Positions 25,121-36,211 are shown, counted from the stretch's first letter. The stretch: 64,000 nt of DNA from Scolanthus callimorphus (GCA_033964015.1 CM066925.1:8098435-8162434); one strand, 5' to 3'. Program-made: numbers and translations. The notes: generated from the sequence alone by a model not told the origin.

Positions 25121-25870
25121 ATGAAGGTCATTTGTGCCGGCCTGCCAAAGACAGGGACAAAAACCTTGGCCCGGGCACTAGAAATCCTCGGATATAAGAA
25201 CTTGGACTCGATACAGCAACTACAGGACTTTGTTGACGAGTGGCAGGAGTTAATTTATCATGGCAAGACGCCTGACTTTGAGCTGATGTTCAAAGATTTC
25301 GACTCCGTGACCGATGTCCCCGCAAGCTTTTTCTTCCAAGAGATACTCGAGGTTTTCCCGGACGCTAAAGTCGTTTTGCTCACTCGTGAAGAGGAACCAT
25401 GGGCCGCGAGTCTAAGTGCGATGTTAATGTACATCGAGGACATGGAGAGAAGTTGCGTGAATTATGTTTTGCATTACTTATCTCCCACCTACAGGGACTA
25501 CGTGTCTAATGCTAAAGGCGCAGTGAATGCGTTACTAGGAAGTAATCACTCGGGGGCATCTCAAATCCACCATCACCATCGCTTTATGCACATCAACCGT
25601 GTAAGGAAGACCGTTCCTGAGCATCAACTACTAGAGTACAGCGTGACTGATGGTTGGGGTCCATTGTGTGGGTTTCTTGGTTGCGAGATTCCTAGTGAAG
25701 CTTTTCCGCACGAGAATAAGTCAGGTTCGTTTGTCAAGTCAGACCAAGTAAAGATTTCAGGGAGGAACAAGACACAGATGAGAATGATTAAAGAGATTCT
25801 TCTTCGACTTATTGGGCTGGTTTCGATTGGAGTGGCTCTTGTAGCATACATGTGGACAAGATGGGGATGA
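25121..25870 (+). CDS. Sulfotransferase-like protein with C-terminal membrane anchor (249 aa, single exon)
   Basis: Intronless reading frame resembling the P-loop sulfotransferase family with Sulfotransfer_4-type features, enzymes that use PAPS to sulfate small molecules or carbohydrates. Residues 6-24 hold the 5'-phosphosulfate loop (GLPKTGTKTLARALEILGY). Residues 80-98 (FPDAKVVLLTREEEPW and the following serine) match the 3'-phosphate-binding segment with Arg89 and Ser98. Residues 180-200 (PLCGFLGCEIPSEAFPHEN) are the usual C-terminal signature. Residues about 227-244 are a hydrophobic helix followed by TRWG, suggesting a tail anchor. A start 51 bases upstream (25070) is possible, but the family alignment begins at the MKVICAG methionine. 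The frame is uninterrupted. Many cnidarian genomes hold families of such genes; the substrate cannot be deduced. Confidence 0.8.
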   Translation: MKVICAGLPKTGTKTLARALEILGYKNLDSIQQLQDFVDEWQELIYHGKTPDFELMFKDFDSVTDVPASFFFQEILEVFPDAKVVLLTREEEPWAASLSAMLMYIEDMERSCVNYVLHYLSPTYRDYVSNAKGAVNALLGSNHSGASQIHHHHRFMHINRVRKTVPEHQLLEYSVTDGWGPLCGFLGCEIPSEAFPHENKSGSFVKSDQVKISGRNKTQMRMIKEILLRLIGLVSIGVALVAYMWTRWG

Positions 25871-26448
25871 GGTACCCTGGTCCCAGGGTGAAGTTTCCGT
25901 GTTTTCGAACCAAGTTTGAAGTCGTATTTAGGTTATTTCACTGTAGTGTGTTTTGCCTCACTGATTCTAGTCTCTGTTTCTTGCTGAAACATCACCCTGG
26001 GGACACTCACTAGGATTCTCAGTTCTATCAATCAAAAACGTCAGTCCCAAAGGCGGAGCTTCGGGCCTCCTATCATTGGATGGTGAATTTAGCACATTCT
26101 CATTGGCAGCAGGATTAGTTCCGGAACGAGATCGTGCCAATCGTCTCCACTTGAATAATACGATTTCGTTCCGGAAATAATCCTGCTGCCAATGTGTAGA
26201 ATGTGTAGAAACTGGTTTTGGACATTAACTGCTCGAAAATGTGTCCCGGCCGCGATGTTCATTCTGCCACATTTCTGTGATTATGAGACTGTTTTTGTTC
26301 AATGAGGCAATATATAGACTGTAGCGCTCTTCAGAGTCGGCTCTTCAGATTCGTAACCTATACTTCTATGTTCTCAGTAATAATCTGATCATATATGCAC
26401 GAGTTTGGCTGTTTCGTAAAACGTACTGATCGCACAAAGGAAAGAAAG
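25871..26448. other. Intergenic, one hairpin
   Basis: No gene seen. 26089-26215 is an imperfect palindrome: CATTGGCAGCAGGATTAGTT and GTTCCGGAA pair with GTTCCGGAA and AATAATCCTGCTGCCAATG. Confidence 0.5.
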
Positions 26449-26655
26449 ATGGCGGACTCGTCTGAATCTTCTGAATCTTTTTCCGAAGAGGAGAACCAAA
26501 AGAAAGGCGAAAAAGGGCCGTCGAAGTGTGTGGACAATGAAGGAAGTAGACAATGTAGCAGATATTATTACAAACAACGGATTACAAAGAAACTCATCTT
26601 TCAGAATACGAAAAACTTCAAAAGTACAGAACTTTACGGGAACGCTTTGCACTAG
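26449..26655 (+). other. Possible exon or broken gene fragment (MADSSESS...)
   Basis: An ATG in a strong context (AAAGATGG) opens a 68-codon frame with a serine/glutamate-rich start and a lysine-rich stretch, then TAG. A different frame across 26578-26720 gives DYKETHLSEYEKLQKYRTLR, which is strongly helical and coding-like and extends beyond the stop. A single lost base could join the two. I do not recognise the product. It could be the first exon of an unknown gene, or a remnant of a transposon-borne gene. Confidence 0.25.
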
Positions 26656-27039
26656 ACATGAAGGCACGAAATAATGGTGAATGGCGTTATACCTTTGTTC
26701 AATTGAGAAACAAATTCAAGTTTCTCCCGTTGGCCGTGTGCCCGCCCGCATTTTGGTTCGACGTTTGAAACCACTGTCGCGCTAACGTCGAACCTAATAG
26801 AATTGAGTTCGGCACGACGTTGGCGCGACGTTTGAAACGGGCCTTAGCTGATGAATTGTCCGTGGGTAAATAAAGATTATCTATCTATCTGTCTACCTAC
26901 TGTACCTAGGAGCGTCCATCTCCACAGTGCAGGAAGCCTGTACAAAGTTATTTTGGTTTCAAATTTTCACGCAAGGCATACGTCGCACAATCGCGCAACC
27001 GATAAGAATGCAGATAGCGTATGGTTTGTTCAAAGAAGT

Positions 27040-27088
27040 TTATTTACGCGGCAAACCTCGTTACATTCTTCACACTCATACGGTTTAA
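27040..27088 (-). pseudogene. Orphan zinc-finger remnant beyond the transposon
   Basis: On the minus strand this segment reads KPYECEECN, the start of the next finger of the array that ends at 27418. It is separated from that array by the 390-bp TTAA-flanked element at 27089-27478. After about ten residues it loses finger consensus. Confidence 0.6.
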
Positions 27089-27478
27089 AGCCAAACGAAA
27101 CGCAAGTTCACGCAAGTTTTGCTACTTACGCTCGTTTGGCCACCAACTTGCGATGACTTGCGATGTCGTGTGCTTACTTTGAACATGTTCAAATTTTCAC
27201 GCAACTTGCATCTCGTTTGGTCATCACATCGCAAGCGTACGCAAGTTGATGTAAGTTTCTAATTTGCTTCGTTTTCCAAATTGAAATATTATGACCAAAA
27301 CAAGTCACAAAAATGTTGCACTTATATTTCTAGCGGTTATTTTCAAGAAATTGGGTGATTTTTCTTTATTTCTCTTGTCTTTTTTCTACCAAGAATAACA
27401 CTAGCTTAGTGGCGTGATCATGTCATCACCGCGCGAAAAGAAGAAAAACACTCAACTTGCATCGCGTTTGGCCAGGGC
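27089..27478. mobile_element. TTAA-flanked MITE truncating the zinc-finger gene
   Basis: TTAA at 27085-27088 and 27479-27482 lies within the zinc-finger motif GGTTTAAGTCC. Ends AGCCAAACGAAACGCAAG and CTTGCATCGCGTTTGGCC are related inverted repeats. It encodes the last residues and stop codon of the zinc-finger frame. Confidence 0.7.
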
Positions 27479-29654
27479 TTAAGTCCTGTGTGCCTCCGTT
27501 CATGTACAGTACGGCTACTAGACCTCGTAAAGCGTTTACTGCAATATTGGCATCCATAAGGTTTAACTCCTGAATGTGTTCGTTTGTGTTTTGTTAACTG
27601 ACTCGATGACGTAAACCTCTTGTTACATACTTCACACTCATACGGTTTAAGTCCTGTGTGCTTCCGTTCATGTACAGTACGATAACTAGACGCCGTAAAG
27701 CGTTTACTGCAATACTGACATCCATAAGGTTTAATGGCTGAATGTGTCCGTTTATGTCTTGTTAGTTCACTCGATGCCGTAAACCTCTTGCTACAATCTT
27801 CACACTCATACGGTTTAAGTCCTGTGTGCTTCCGTTCATGTACAGTACGATGACCAGACGTCGTAAAGCGTTTACTGCAATACTGGCATTCATAAGGTTT
27901 AATGGTTGAATGTGTTCGTTTATGCACTGATAGGGCACTCGATGTCGTAAACCTCTTGTTACAATCTTCACACTCATACGGTTTAAGTCCTGTGTGCTTC
28001 CGTTCATGTACAGTACGATGACCAGACGTCGTAAAGCGTTTACTGCAATACTGGCATTCGTAAGGTTTAATGGCTGAATGTGTTCGTTTATGTACTGTTA
28101 GTGCACTCGATGTCGTAAACCTCTTGTTACAATCTTCACACTCATACGGTTTAAGTCCTGTGTGCTTCCGTTCATGTACAGTACGATGACCAGACGTCGT
28201 AAAGCGTTTACTGCAATACTGACATTCATAAGATTTAATGGCTGAACGTGTTCGTTTATGTATTGCTAACTCACTCGAAGGTTTAATGTCTGAATGTCTT
28301 TTTTTATGGTTCGTTAACGCACCCGATGTAGTAAACCTCTTGTTGCATTCTTCACACTCATACGGTTTAACTCCTGTGTGTATCCGTTCATGTGCTGTAC
28401 GGAAATCAGATCTGGTAAAACATTTACTGCAATACTGACATTTATAAGGTTTAATGCCTGAATGTGTTCGTTTGTGTATTGTTAAAACACCCGATGTCGT
28501 AAACCTCTTGTTACATTCTTTACACTCGTACGGTTTAACTCCTGTATGTCCTCGTTCATGTACTGTACGATATTGAGACGACGTAAAGCGTTTACTGCAA
28601 TACTGACATCCATAGGTCTAATTCCCGAATGTGTTCGTTTGTGAACTATTAACCCACTTGATGTCTGAAATCTCTTGCCACATTCTTCACACTCATACGG
28701 TTTAATTCCTGTGTTTGTCCGTTCATGTATTGTACGAATACCGAGTGAAGTGAAAGATGTACTGCAATATTGGCATTCATAAGGCTTAACTACTGAACGA
28801 GTATGCTTATGATTTGTCAACAAAGTTGGTTTCGCAAACTTATTGCCGCATTCTTTGCACTCGTGCGATTTCGTGGAATCTTCTTGTTGCTTTAAAAACG
28901 TGTTCTGTACTTCTTGTACTATTGTGGAAAGTTCAAATTCTTCAACGTGACCATCTGTCTTGACTCTAATCTTCAGGTCGTTACCACAAGCAATGGAATT
29001 GTCCTCATGATATCCTAACCCTAGCATCTCATCAGGGTCCAAAATCACCTGTGGAACCTCCGGTCTTTCCTCACATTGTTCTTCCTTGAATTCACGACGA
29101 ACTTCGAAATCACACTCCAAAGTTTGTTTACCAAGATCTCCTAAACCCTTCCCTTGTTCATAAGAAATCAAACTATTGCCTGCCAATTCGGCCAACGCTT
29201 GCCTCTGCTTAAACGCCTGTCTATGATTCACTTGAACATCAATTCGGTAGTTTTCTTTCCAGTTATCATTCATGGCTACAGAACTTTTCAAATTCTCTTG
29301 CCAGTTCTGTTGCTGATAAGAATCTGAATTTTTGTTGTGAGCTTCTACAAACTCTTGTCTTTGAGGAAACATCTCATCTTGCACTACCTTCATTATGCTG
29401 AATAACTCTAATTGCTCGCCATTTTCTTGTTTGTCGCCTGTGGAACCAAAGTGACTACAAGTATCTGTGCAACTATCAGGCGGTAGTATTTTGTGCACAC
29501 TTCCACAACTTGTCAGTGACGAGATCATTTTCCCTTCCACTTTATCAGAGTCTTCGTGTTCAACTTTTTCTTTCTTGATCACGAGATGAAGGTTATTCCC
29601 ATCTGTTCCACCAATGGAGCTTGTCTTGTTATCTCTGTACTTGTTTCCGGACAT
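27418..29654 (-). CDS. C2H2 zinc-finger protein, about 16 fingers, one frameshift near 28614
   Basis: Likely a DNA-binding nuclear protein. The N-terminal ~262 residues have no fingers and are acidic and Gln/Asn-rich. The first finger begins about residue 264 (HECKECGNKF). Fingers 1 and 2 have a lost last histidine (HKHTR and HERTN), so they are degenerate; finger 3 onward is canonical with TGxKP-type linkers. After finger 3 the frame breaks at about 28614 (CATAGGT where sister units read CATAAGGT), a one-base loss. Beyond it the frame is open to the stop at 27418-27420, giving about 745 residues if the break is repaired. Fingers alternate between a YECQYCSKRF type and a YECEDCNKRF type in a 168-bp two-finger unit, and several units are nearly identical. 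One unit is partly deleted in frame after SDIKP. The last finger runs into WPNAMQVE and the stop, encoded by an inserted transposon. A likely 5' UTR acceptor lies just upstream of the ATG. Confidence 0.85.
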
Positions 29655-30400
29655 GGAGGGAGACGTGATTATTTTCTAGGAACAAGATAATAATATAACA
29701 GTTCAGTGACTAGGGGGGTTATGTTTTAGAATCCTAACGATGTCTAGAGACTGGTTTTAGGTGTCCCGGCAATCTGGAAAAGTTTCTCATAGTGTTTTTT
29801 TTTGCCACATTTTGATTTGTTAATACTGTTCTGTAAAACATCCCGAAAATGCGTAGTCCAGTCCCTGAACATCCCGAAAATCACGGCTTCGTTGTTGCCT
29901 GTGGTCGCTGAAAGTACAATCTCGTTCCCAGAGCCCGCGAATCTTAATCAAGTAAAAAGAAGCAATGAGCCAATTAACATTTTGGTACTTAAACAAATAG
30001 GAGTACTTTTGTAGCTTGGTCAGCTTAAGTACAATAAATCACAGCATCAGGCTTCGCTTTCCAACATGAGTGAATCCCGCACGCTCTTGACCTAGTTTCC
30101 ATGCTGAATAAATCGCCTGAAAAATCCAAGATGGCGCTTGTGTGACAAAGGCGAACTCAATGAAAACACAGGATACTCATGAAGATAAATTTCAACACGA
30201 ATTTACAATCTATAAGGCTAGAATAATTACATTCTGAAGTTATAAACTCTGTCAAACACTGTATGGAACGTCTTTTCATCAACGAGGACGCTTCCCTAGC
30301 TACCAAGTTTTTTAAAGTTGGATTTTCCTGCAATTGACCAGTTTGGCAATGGCTTCGTTGCCGCGCGTCAAGCCTTTGTCGTAAATTATTAAGGCCCTCC
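29655..30400. other. Upstream region of the zinc-finger gene
   Basis: No further exon recognised. A minus-strand acceptor-like TTCCTAG lies about 25 bases before the start codon, so a 5' UTR exon probably exists farther upstream. A minus-strand frame at 30157-30402 has no recognisable domain. AAGATGGCGC at 30128 is YY1-like. Confidence 0.4.
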
Positions 30401-30517
30401 ACAGACTAGGCATTTAGTTGTTGACAATTATTAGTTATCGACAACTAAACGTTATCAACAACTAATGCCTTCGACACGAGAATTCCACATAATAGGGTTT
30501 TAGTTTCGGTTTTAGAT

Positions 30518-30970
30518 CCGGTTACACGGGTCCGGACGAATATTTGACCGGGCGAATTCTGGCCCACTTACGGCTTCTGTTCACATGGGTCCGGCGGAAC
30601 TGGACCAATTTTTGCACGGCAAAGTGTGCAAGTTTGGGACCTGCAAAAAGCAGTACAACTTTTGACCGGTACGGTTCCGTTTTCGTCGTACTGGACCCGT
30701 GTAAACACCGGAACCGTGCAAGTTTTGGCACAGTTCCGCGGTAATGGCCTGGAAACTAGCCCTCTTCCGGCGCGGATGCTAAGCTATTATTCAACTTTCA
30801 ACCAATCAGAGAACGAGACTGAAGAAGCCATGTTAGTGTTAGCTCAGTTGCATGGACCCGTGTAAACACCTCTGCAATGTTGAACAAAACTTGCACGGTA
30901 CCGTGTAAAAAGGTGTTCCAGATACAAACTTTGCCCGGTCACAAATTTGTCCGGACCCGTGTAACCGGGG
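30518..30970. mobile_element. Foldback MITE inside a repeat-rich intergenic block
   Basis: Inverted ends CCGGTTACACGGGTCCGGAC and GTCCGGACCCGTGTAACCGG. It is enclosed by 30400-31200 sequence full of GTTGTCGACAACTA motifs in both orientations (30419-30465, 31077-31190), so it probably inserted into an older element. Confidence 0.6.
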
Positions 30971-31199
30971 TCTTAGTTTGCCGATAGATAGCCAGACCAC
31001 TGAATACGCATGCTCGCGCAATGGAATAGAACCAAGCGCCCCCACAAACTACGTCACTAGAAAAACGGTAAAAATCTTAGTTGTCGATTACTAATAGTTG
31101 TCGACAACTAAGCTGTTTCCTTTTTCGAAAAGGGAAACAGCTTAGTTGTCGACAACTGAAAAATTAGGGGTTAGCTGTCGACAACTGGTCGGCGAGTTT

Positions 31200-32559
31200 A
31201 GTTAATATTCATAGAACGAGGGAAACTCTAAAGTCATTGTCTTCACCGCGAAGTCTACTATAGCCGTATTCCGTCCTCTAGTGTGAATACAGTTAATGAG
31301 ATGCATTGAAGTGCCTTTGTTATGACTCCGCCGCCAAGAAGAGTTGAGAATTGCGGGCGCTAAGCAAGCAAAGATATGCACTTTTGTCAAGAATGAATTT
31401 TGTTGCGAGTTATTAGCCGTATTCACACTTTGAGGACGGAAAACTCGTCATGACGGGATTTTCGTCTGACAAGTTTTCCGTCTGATATGAATTCGGACGA
31501 TTTCCCGTCAAAAATCCGTCTCGTCCCGGGCGGTTTCACACTAAGACGAGTTTTCCGTCCGGACGAGAAACTCTTCTCAGACGATTTCCGCCTGTAGTGT
31601 ACATACGCACAAAGAAAAAAGCCGAAGAAAAGTTGCCGAAATTTCTTGAGGTAGCCTGCATAGCGGCTCTGAAAGGGAAGGGGAGGGAGTCGGGGCGAGC
31701 GAAAACCGGAAATAGCGCGAGCCGCAAGGTGGACTGAAGCAAAAAGACTTCGCGCTAAAGAAGCAGAAAGTAAATACGTTGGCAGAGTTCTTCGTCTATG
31801 TGACGTTTTGTGATAGTACCGAAACAAAGCAGTCGTAGCGGTGTAAATTTGTGGTTTCTTTTTATTTCTTCAGAGGCAAAGATAGAATGCTTCGTGGCAC
31901 AAGCATATAACTTATGGAACGAGAAAGACGATTGTTGAAAACACCAAAAATAGCATCTTGAAGTAAAATTCAAATAACTGTTTCTTTCTTGTACGTGTGC
32001 TTCCAAGCGCTTTAACTAAGCCAAGCACAAAACGTTTTCAAGCGAGTTTTCTAAAATTTCTAGAGGAATTCGGGTTCCTATTTAGGTTGTTTCTGTGAGT
32101 TTTCGCTTTTGTCGACTTTTGATCAACCATCGAGAACAAGCCTAGGAACGGTTTTAATTGAGAACGTGGAATGCGTGTATTTTGAAGCACTTAGTGAAAA
32201 GCGGCTATAAAGCGAATTTTCAAGCGCATTTATAGGGAACTTTGTAAGTTTTCAAGCGATTTTAGTCCACAATGCTATGAGAACAAGGTCGCATTAAAGT
32301 AAAATTCAAAATGTGTTTTCGCTTTATACAAATGATTATCAAGGGCCGCGAGTTTTCAAGCGCTTCTATAGGAATTTCATTTTCCAATTTAGTACGTTTT
32401 TTTTCCCGACTGTTTTACGCTTTTGGTCCAACAAGCGCCTTTTGCCCATAACTTCCCTGCTAGCAGATGCCTCGTTTCTCTGCATTTCGCTGGCTGAGGT
32501 TCGCGAGGAGAAGAGACTCTGCATGCGCTGGGTCGAAACTCGCTTTGTTTTGCCGCCGT
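31200..32559. other. Intergenic, repeat-derived
   Basis: 31420-31620 repeats GACGAGTTTTCCGTC and its complement several times, the look of a decayed MITE. 31860-32400 holds scattered short repeats of TTTTCAAGCG. No gene supported. Confidence 0.45.
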
Positions 32560-32695
32560 CCACGACCTTGAGCCCACTATATACGCACGCATATCTACAT
32601 ACGTTTTCCGCTGATATTATTTGAGCCCCCAGTGGAAAACGTCTGTAGATATGCGTGCGCATATAGTGGGCTCAGGAAACGGTCAGCAAACCGTC
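32560..32695. repeat. Imperfect palindrome GAGCCCACTATATRCGC
   Basis: Left arm GAGCCCACTATATACGCACG pairs with right arm CGTGCGCATATAGTGGGCTC; outer GCCGTCCAC and GTGGACGGC also pair. A foldback element of roughly 200 bases. Confidence 0.55.
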
Positions 32696-32934
32696 CAATG
32701 TTGTGGACGGCGGCAAAACAAAGCGAGCTTCGACCCAGAAATATTTTGTAATCAGTACACATTATAAGAACTAAAGTAAAAATGAAAATGTCTTTTATAG
32801 ATAAAACCGTTGCATATCGCGACCCACATTTTTAAAAACATCAAATTACCTTTTGGATTTTTAACTGTTACTTTTGGATTTTTTGCTGTTCTGTCAATCA
32901 AGCTATCTGAGCCAATTACTGGCTTCCCTCTACT

Positions 32935-33020
32935 AGCCAGACAGCGTCGCGACGGAAAGCCAGTCTACTGCACTAGGCGAAACATGGCAAGAATCGGATT
33001 GGGTCATTAGATCTGACTGG
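32935..33020 (+). repeat. Solitary diverged unit of the 72-bp minisatellite
   Basis: Reads GTCGCGACGGAAAGCCAGTC, then CTGCACTAGGCGAAACATGG and an ATTGGGTCATTAGAT-CTGACTGG end. It is clearly one unit of the family found in WDR35 intron 14, here unexpanded in the intergenic region. Confidence 0.7.
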
Positions 33021-33637
33021 TTTTAGCTGTAAACAACATCCTTGTAAAATATGCACGCGAGGCGCTCAAAGGCAAAGCTTTATAACACCAAAAGTTATCT
33101 AGGATCCGAGCTAGTTATGGTATTACAAAATTACACAGTCTTTCCGAGGTGAAACGAAGATGATTGCTGAGTGTAGCCTTCCCATTCTATCAAACCATGA
33201 ACGAATGAAGAAAAAAACACGGGCTGAGCACTTATTGCAGTAAGGAATTCATGTAGTAAAACGGGAAGTTCTCATACCTTCTTTATAGGTGGTTTTTCGT
33301 GGTCGTGGCTTTCCAAGTTTAGTTTTCTTGATGCTTCTTCGCTTCAGTTACTTCAGACTGCTCAGCACGAACGACAAAACTCAACTGATCTAAATGACGC
33401 TTGACGCTAGGTTCTGTAGGATAGTTCTTCTTCGAATGCAACGCGCATTCTGAACTTCTAAGCTACCGAAATGCAAATTTTCACCAAACGTTATAATAAA
33501 ACTTAATTAAGCCGGCATAATCAAACGTTACGGTCCCCATTGTCGATGTCGCTAGCTGGAAATTAATTAATTAAACATTTAAATTAAGCGGCATGGGTAC
33601 ATTATTGTCCCCAGTATCCGGCAACAAAACATGAGTA

Positions 33638-33728
33638 GCTGAGATATATCAAGCTGAGATATATCAAGCTGAGATATATCAAGCTGAGATATATCAAGCT
33701 GAGATATATCAAGCTGAGATATATCAAG
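33638..33728 (+). repeat. 15-bp tandem repeat x6
   Basis: GCTGAGATATATCAA repeated six times without change between the zinc-finger and tRNA genes. Confidence 0.95.
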
Positions 33729-33970
33729 GATGCTAATATGTGGGCATTCGGTTCATACAGGGACGTCCCTGGCTCAGATTACCTTAGTCAATTTACGGTT
33801 TTACATTATTATATATTATACTGAAGTATCTTTCCGATAGTGAAGTGCCAGGAGGTTCAGTTATGATAGATTTTTGTCAGTCTCATCAGTTGCGCCTTTT
33901 AGTCGTGCTGACACTATGAGGCTCTGGTTGCAGACTGAATCGGACGACCTTGAATATAGGATTTCCATAT

Positions 33971-34160
33971 CTATACTATTATAATCGGGTTGTCTGCGCA
34001 AACGTTTCTGATTGGCTAATTCGTTCGCACTCACTCCGCTTAGGCCTGAAGCTGTGTCGCCAAAAGAAGTTCACAAACCTGCAGAGAAGGTGGAAATCTG
34101 GACAGTGAGCGTGTTTTGGTTGGAAAAGATTCACCCTGGGCTAAGTTCTAATTCAAGCGT
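33971..34160 (+). mobile_element. Truncated Helitron 5' end
   Basis: Begins A|TCTATACTATTATAATCGG and continues with sequence matching the 5' part (minus strand) of the Helitron at 12106-13139 up to about 34157, where similarity stops abruptly at GTAGATG. It is the same family, about 80-85% similar by eye, with the 3' end lacking. Confidence 0.65.
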
Positions 34161-34300
34161 AGATGTTCAGGCAAGCCTATGGCCGCGTAGCACTAAGTTC
34201 AACAGAGTGGAGATAAGGAATTAACCTTGTGTGAAAGCTAACTGCTAATGAATTGGACACACATGGGACCATTTCATTAGCACGTTAGCTTTCTTTAAAC
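34161..34300 (-). repeat. Inverted copy of the sequence upstream of WDR35 exon 11
   Basis: On the minus strand it matches 9530-9650 and 43720-43830 (GTGCTACGCGGCCA, TTCATTAGCACGTTAGC). It abuts the Helitron fragment at 34160. Probably an interspersed element. Confidence 0.6.
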
Positions 34301-34371
34301 CGATCTACAACGTAAATGTTTTCAATCTTGACATGAATAGTTTGCTAAAACAGAACGGGGTGCCACTGACT

Positions 34372-34740
34372 GGTTACTACCGAATGAGGTAGAGCGTTTA
34401 CTCGGCTCGAGAAAACACGCTCGTTTCCAGACAAAAACGTTGGCGAGTCTGATTGCATTCCTTCGCACAAAATCAATCATGCGTTGTCGCTGCCACAGAA
34501 AATCGTTAAAATTTGGGAAATAACATACTCATTTACATTTCTTACCTCATAAAATTAGTAGAAAACACGAGCAGATGGCTTTTTTGTGTTTAAAGTTTGA
34601 AAATTTTCCAAATTAAAATATTTGAGTTGCACGCATCGCTGACCTCAGTAAAGGAATTCAAACTACATCGTCAATGTTTTTGTCTGGAAACGAGTGTTTC
34701 TCGAGCCGAATAAACGCTCTACCTGTTTCGGTAGTACTGA
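34372..34740. mobile_element. Foldback MITE in intergenic region
   Basis: Left arm reads TACTACCGAA then TAGAGCGTTTACTCGGCTCG and CGTTTCCAGACAAAAACG; the right arm is the complement with a few changes. Arms are about 75 bases. No coding. Confidence 0.6.
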
Positions 34741-35552
34741 ACCCAAAATCGCTCGGCGCCTATATATCTGTTCCGCGCATGCACTACCACAGGTAACCCG
34801 CACATGAACGACAGGTAACCCGCGTCGCAATTTCAAGAAAACAAGGGACTGTAAAACAGTATGAAAACCAATGTAAAACAGTATGTATGCATTCCTCCTA
34901 CGTGCAAATCAAGGCAAGATTAGAAGTAATTGCTAAAGTATAGACAGTTTTGAAGGAAACATGCGGAACTTATGGGGAACCACTATACCGGCGCACAAAA
35001 AGTAGGAAATTAGGCTAGGGGACAGGTTCAAACAGGGCTTTTAATAAACGATTTTAATAAATGCATTTCATCAAGCCTCAGAGTAAAGGTTGATGAACAT
35101 TTCATTTTTTGTGTATTATAAGCAAAGCCTGTAAATTCTTCATATGCGCGCCGCATTATTCTTCATGTGCGTAAAGCGCGGCCCGAGTGATGAATTTCTA
35201 ACTGCTTGTAACGTCGAACTCATGCTGACCGAAGGTGTCAGTTCTTTCGCACACAGTGACTACCTACCAAAGCCTAAATTGGAGGGCTTTCGGGGGGAGT
35301 TTTGTCTTCCCCCCCCCCCCCCCCCCCCCCCGAGTCACATTCGAATATCAAAATGAGTTATATCAGGAGCTGGGTATATAAACACTCTTTCCTGCAAGTT
35401 TTCAAACGGTTTGGCAAATCCTCCAACTCCCCTAACACCGGCCCCCTCTGCCTGCCCCGGTTAGTTTGGGCATCGGTGCAAAGAACAGAATACAATGAGT
35501 TTCCAGGAAACAGGAAACCTGTTCGATAGGAAAAGAAAAATCGTTAGTACCG

Positions 35553-35625
35553 CACCTCCGACGGGACTCGAACCCATAATCTTCGGCTTAATGAGCCGAC
35601 GTCTTATCCTTTAGACCACGGAGGT
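35553..35625 (-). tRNA. tRNA-like gene with aberrant anticodon loop (Arg-CCT relative)
   Basis: It shares arm structure and much sequence with the tRNA-Arg-CCT at 35976: seven-base acceptor stem ACCTCCG/CGGAGGT, D arm GTCT/AGAC, anticodon stem TCGGC/GCCGA and a T arm GGTTCGAGTCC. The loop reads TCATTAA, so position 33 is C rather than U and the nominal anticodon would be ATT. A run of five T (minus strand) follows within about 20 bases, a good Pol III terminator. Either a decayed copy or a transcribed variant; no amino acid is assigned. Confidence 0.55.
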
Positions 35626-35975
35626 GTACACAAACATTGTACCGATTTCTTTGCTACTTATTGCGAGCAGTTGTTCTTGGGTTTCAATGACGTGACCTTT
35701 GCGCGAATTTTACTTCCGGTTTCCGGTGTGATTCAGCTATGTAGCTTGAGGTCAAAAAGAGAAGTTTTCTGAAGTTGAGCGAGCAAAAATTCGATTAATT
35801 TAATTTCTTCCCAGCTAAATTTCATATCAATGTTTATAACTGTTTGAGTACATCGTGACGGATTGTCGTGACGGATTGTTGGGGGTATAGCCTGCCCGAG
35901 AACAAGAACTGCTCTGAGTTTCCCGAGAAACAACACAAACGCGAAAGGGCAGAGTTTCAGCCTCTGGTGCCCAGG

Positions 35976-36048
35976 TACCTCCGACGGGATTCGAACCCGC
36001 AACCTTCGGCTTAGGAGGCCGACGTCATATCCATTAGACTACGGAGGC
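35976..36048 (-). tRNA. tRNA-Arg (anticodon CCT)
   Basis: The 73-nt minus-strand sequence folds as a canonical tRNA. Acceptor arms GCCTCCG and CGGAGGT pair over seven positions (one G-U), the anticodon stem is TCGGC/GCCGA, and the loop is CTCCTAA with U33 and anticodon CCT. The T arm carries GGTTCGAATCC, a perfect B box; the A box region is TAGTCTAATGG. No intron and no encoded CCA, as expected for a nuclear eukaryotic gene. It lies about 400 bases upstream of the WDR35 start codon. Confidence 0.9.
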
Positions 36049-36211
36049 TTTGCATGTTTGCATTTTGCGCTTTTTTAGTGACATATTAATCATTCAATCA
36101 ACATAACACCCCAATATAAGCTGTGTGCGGATACAGGTCAGCAACTACCGCCTAGATTAGCTTTAGCAATTCTAGGGTCTGAGCTCTGTACCTTTATTTC
36201 CCCCTTTTACA

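Noticed and set aside
30157..30402. 81-residue minus-strand frame
   Set aside because: No domain, no splice-site support, surrounded by repeats.
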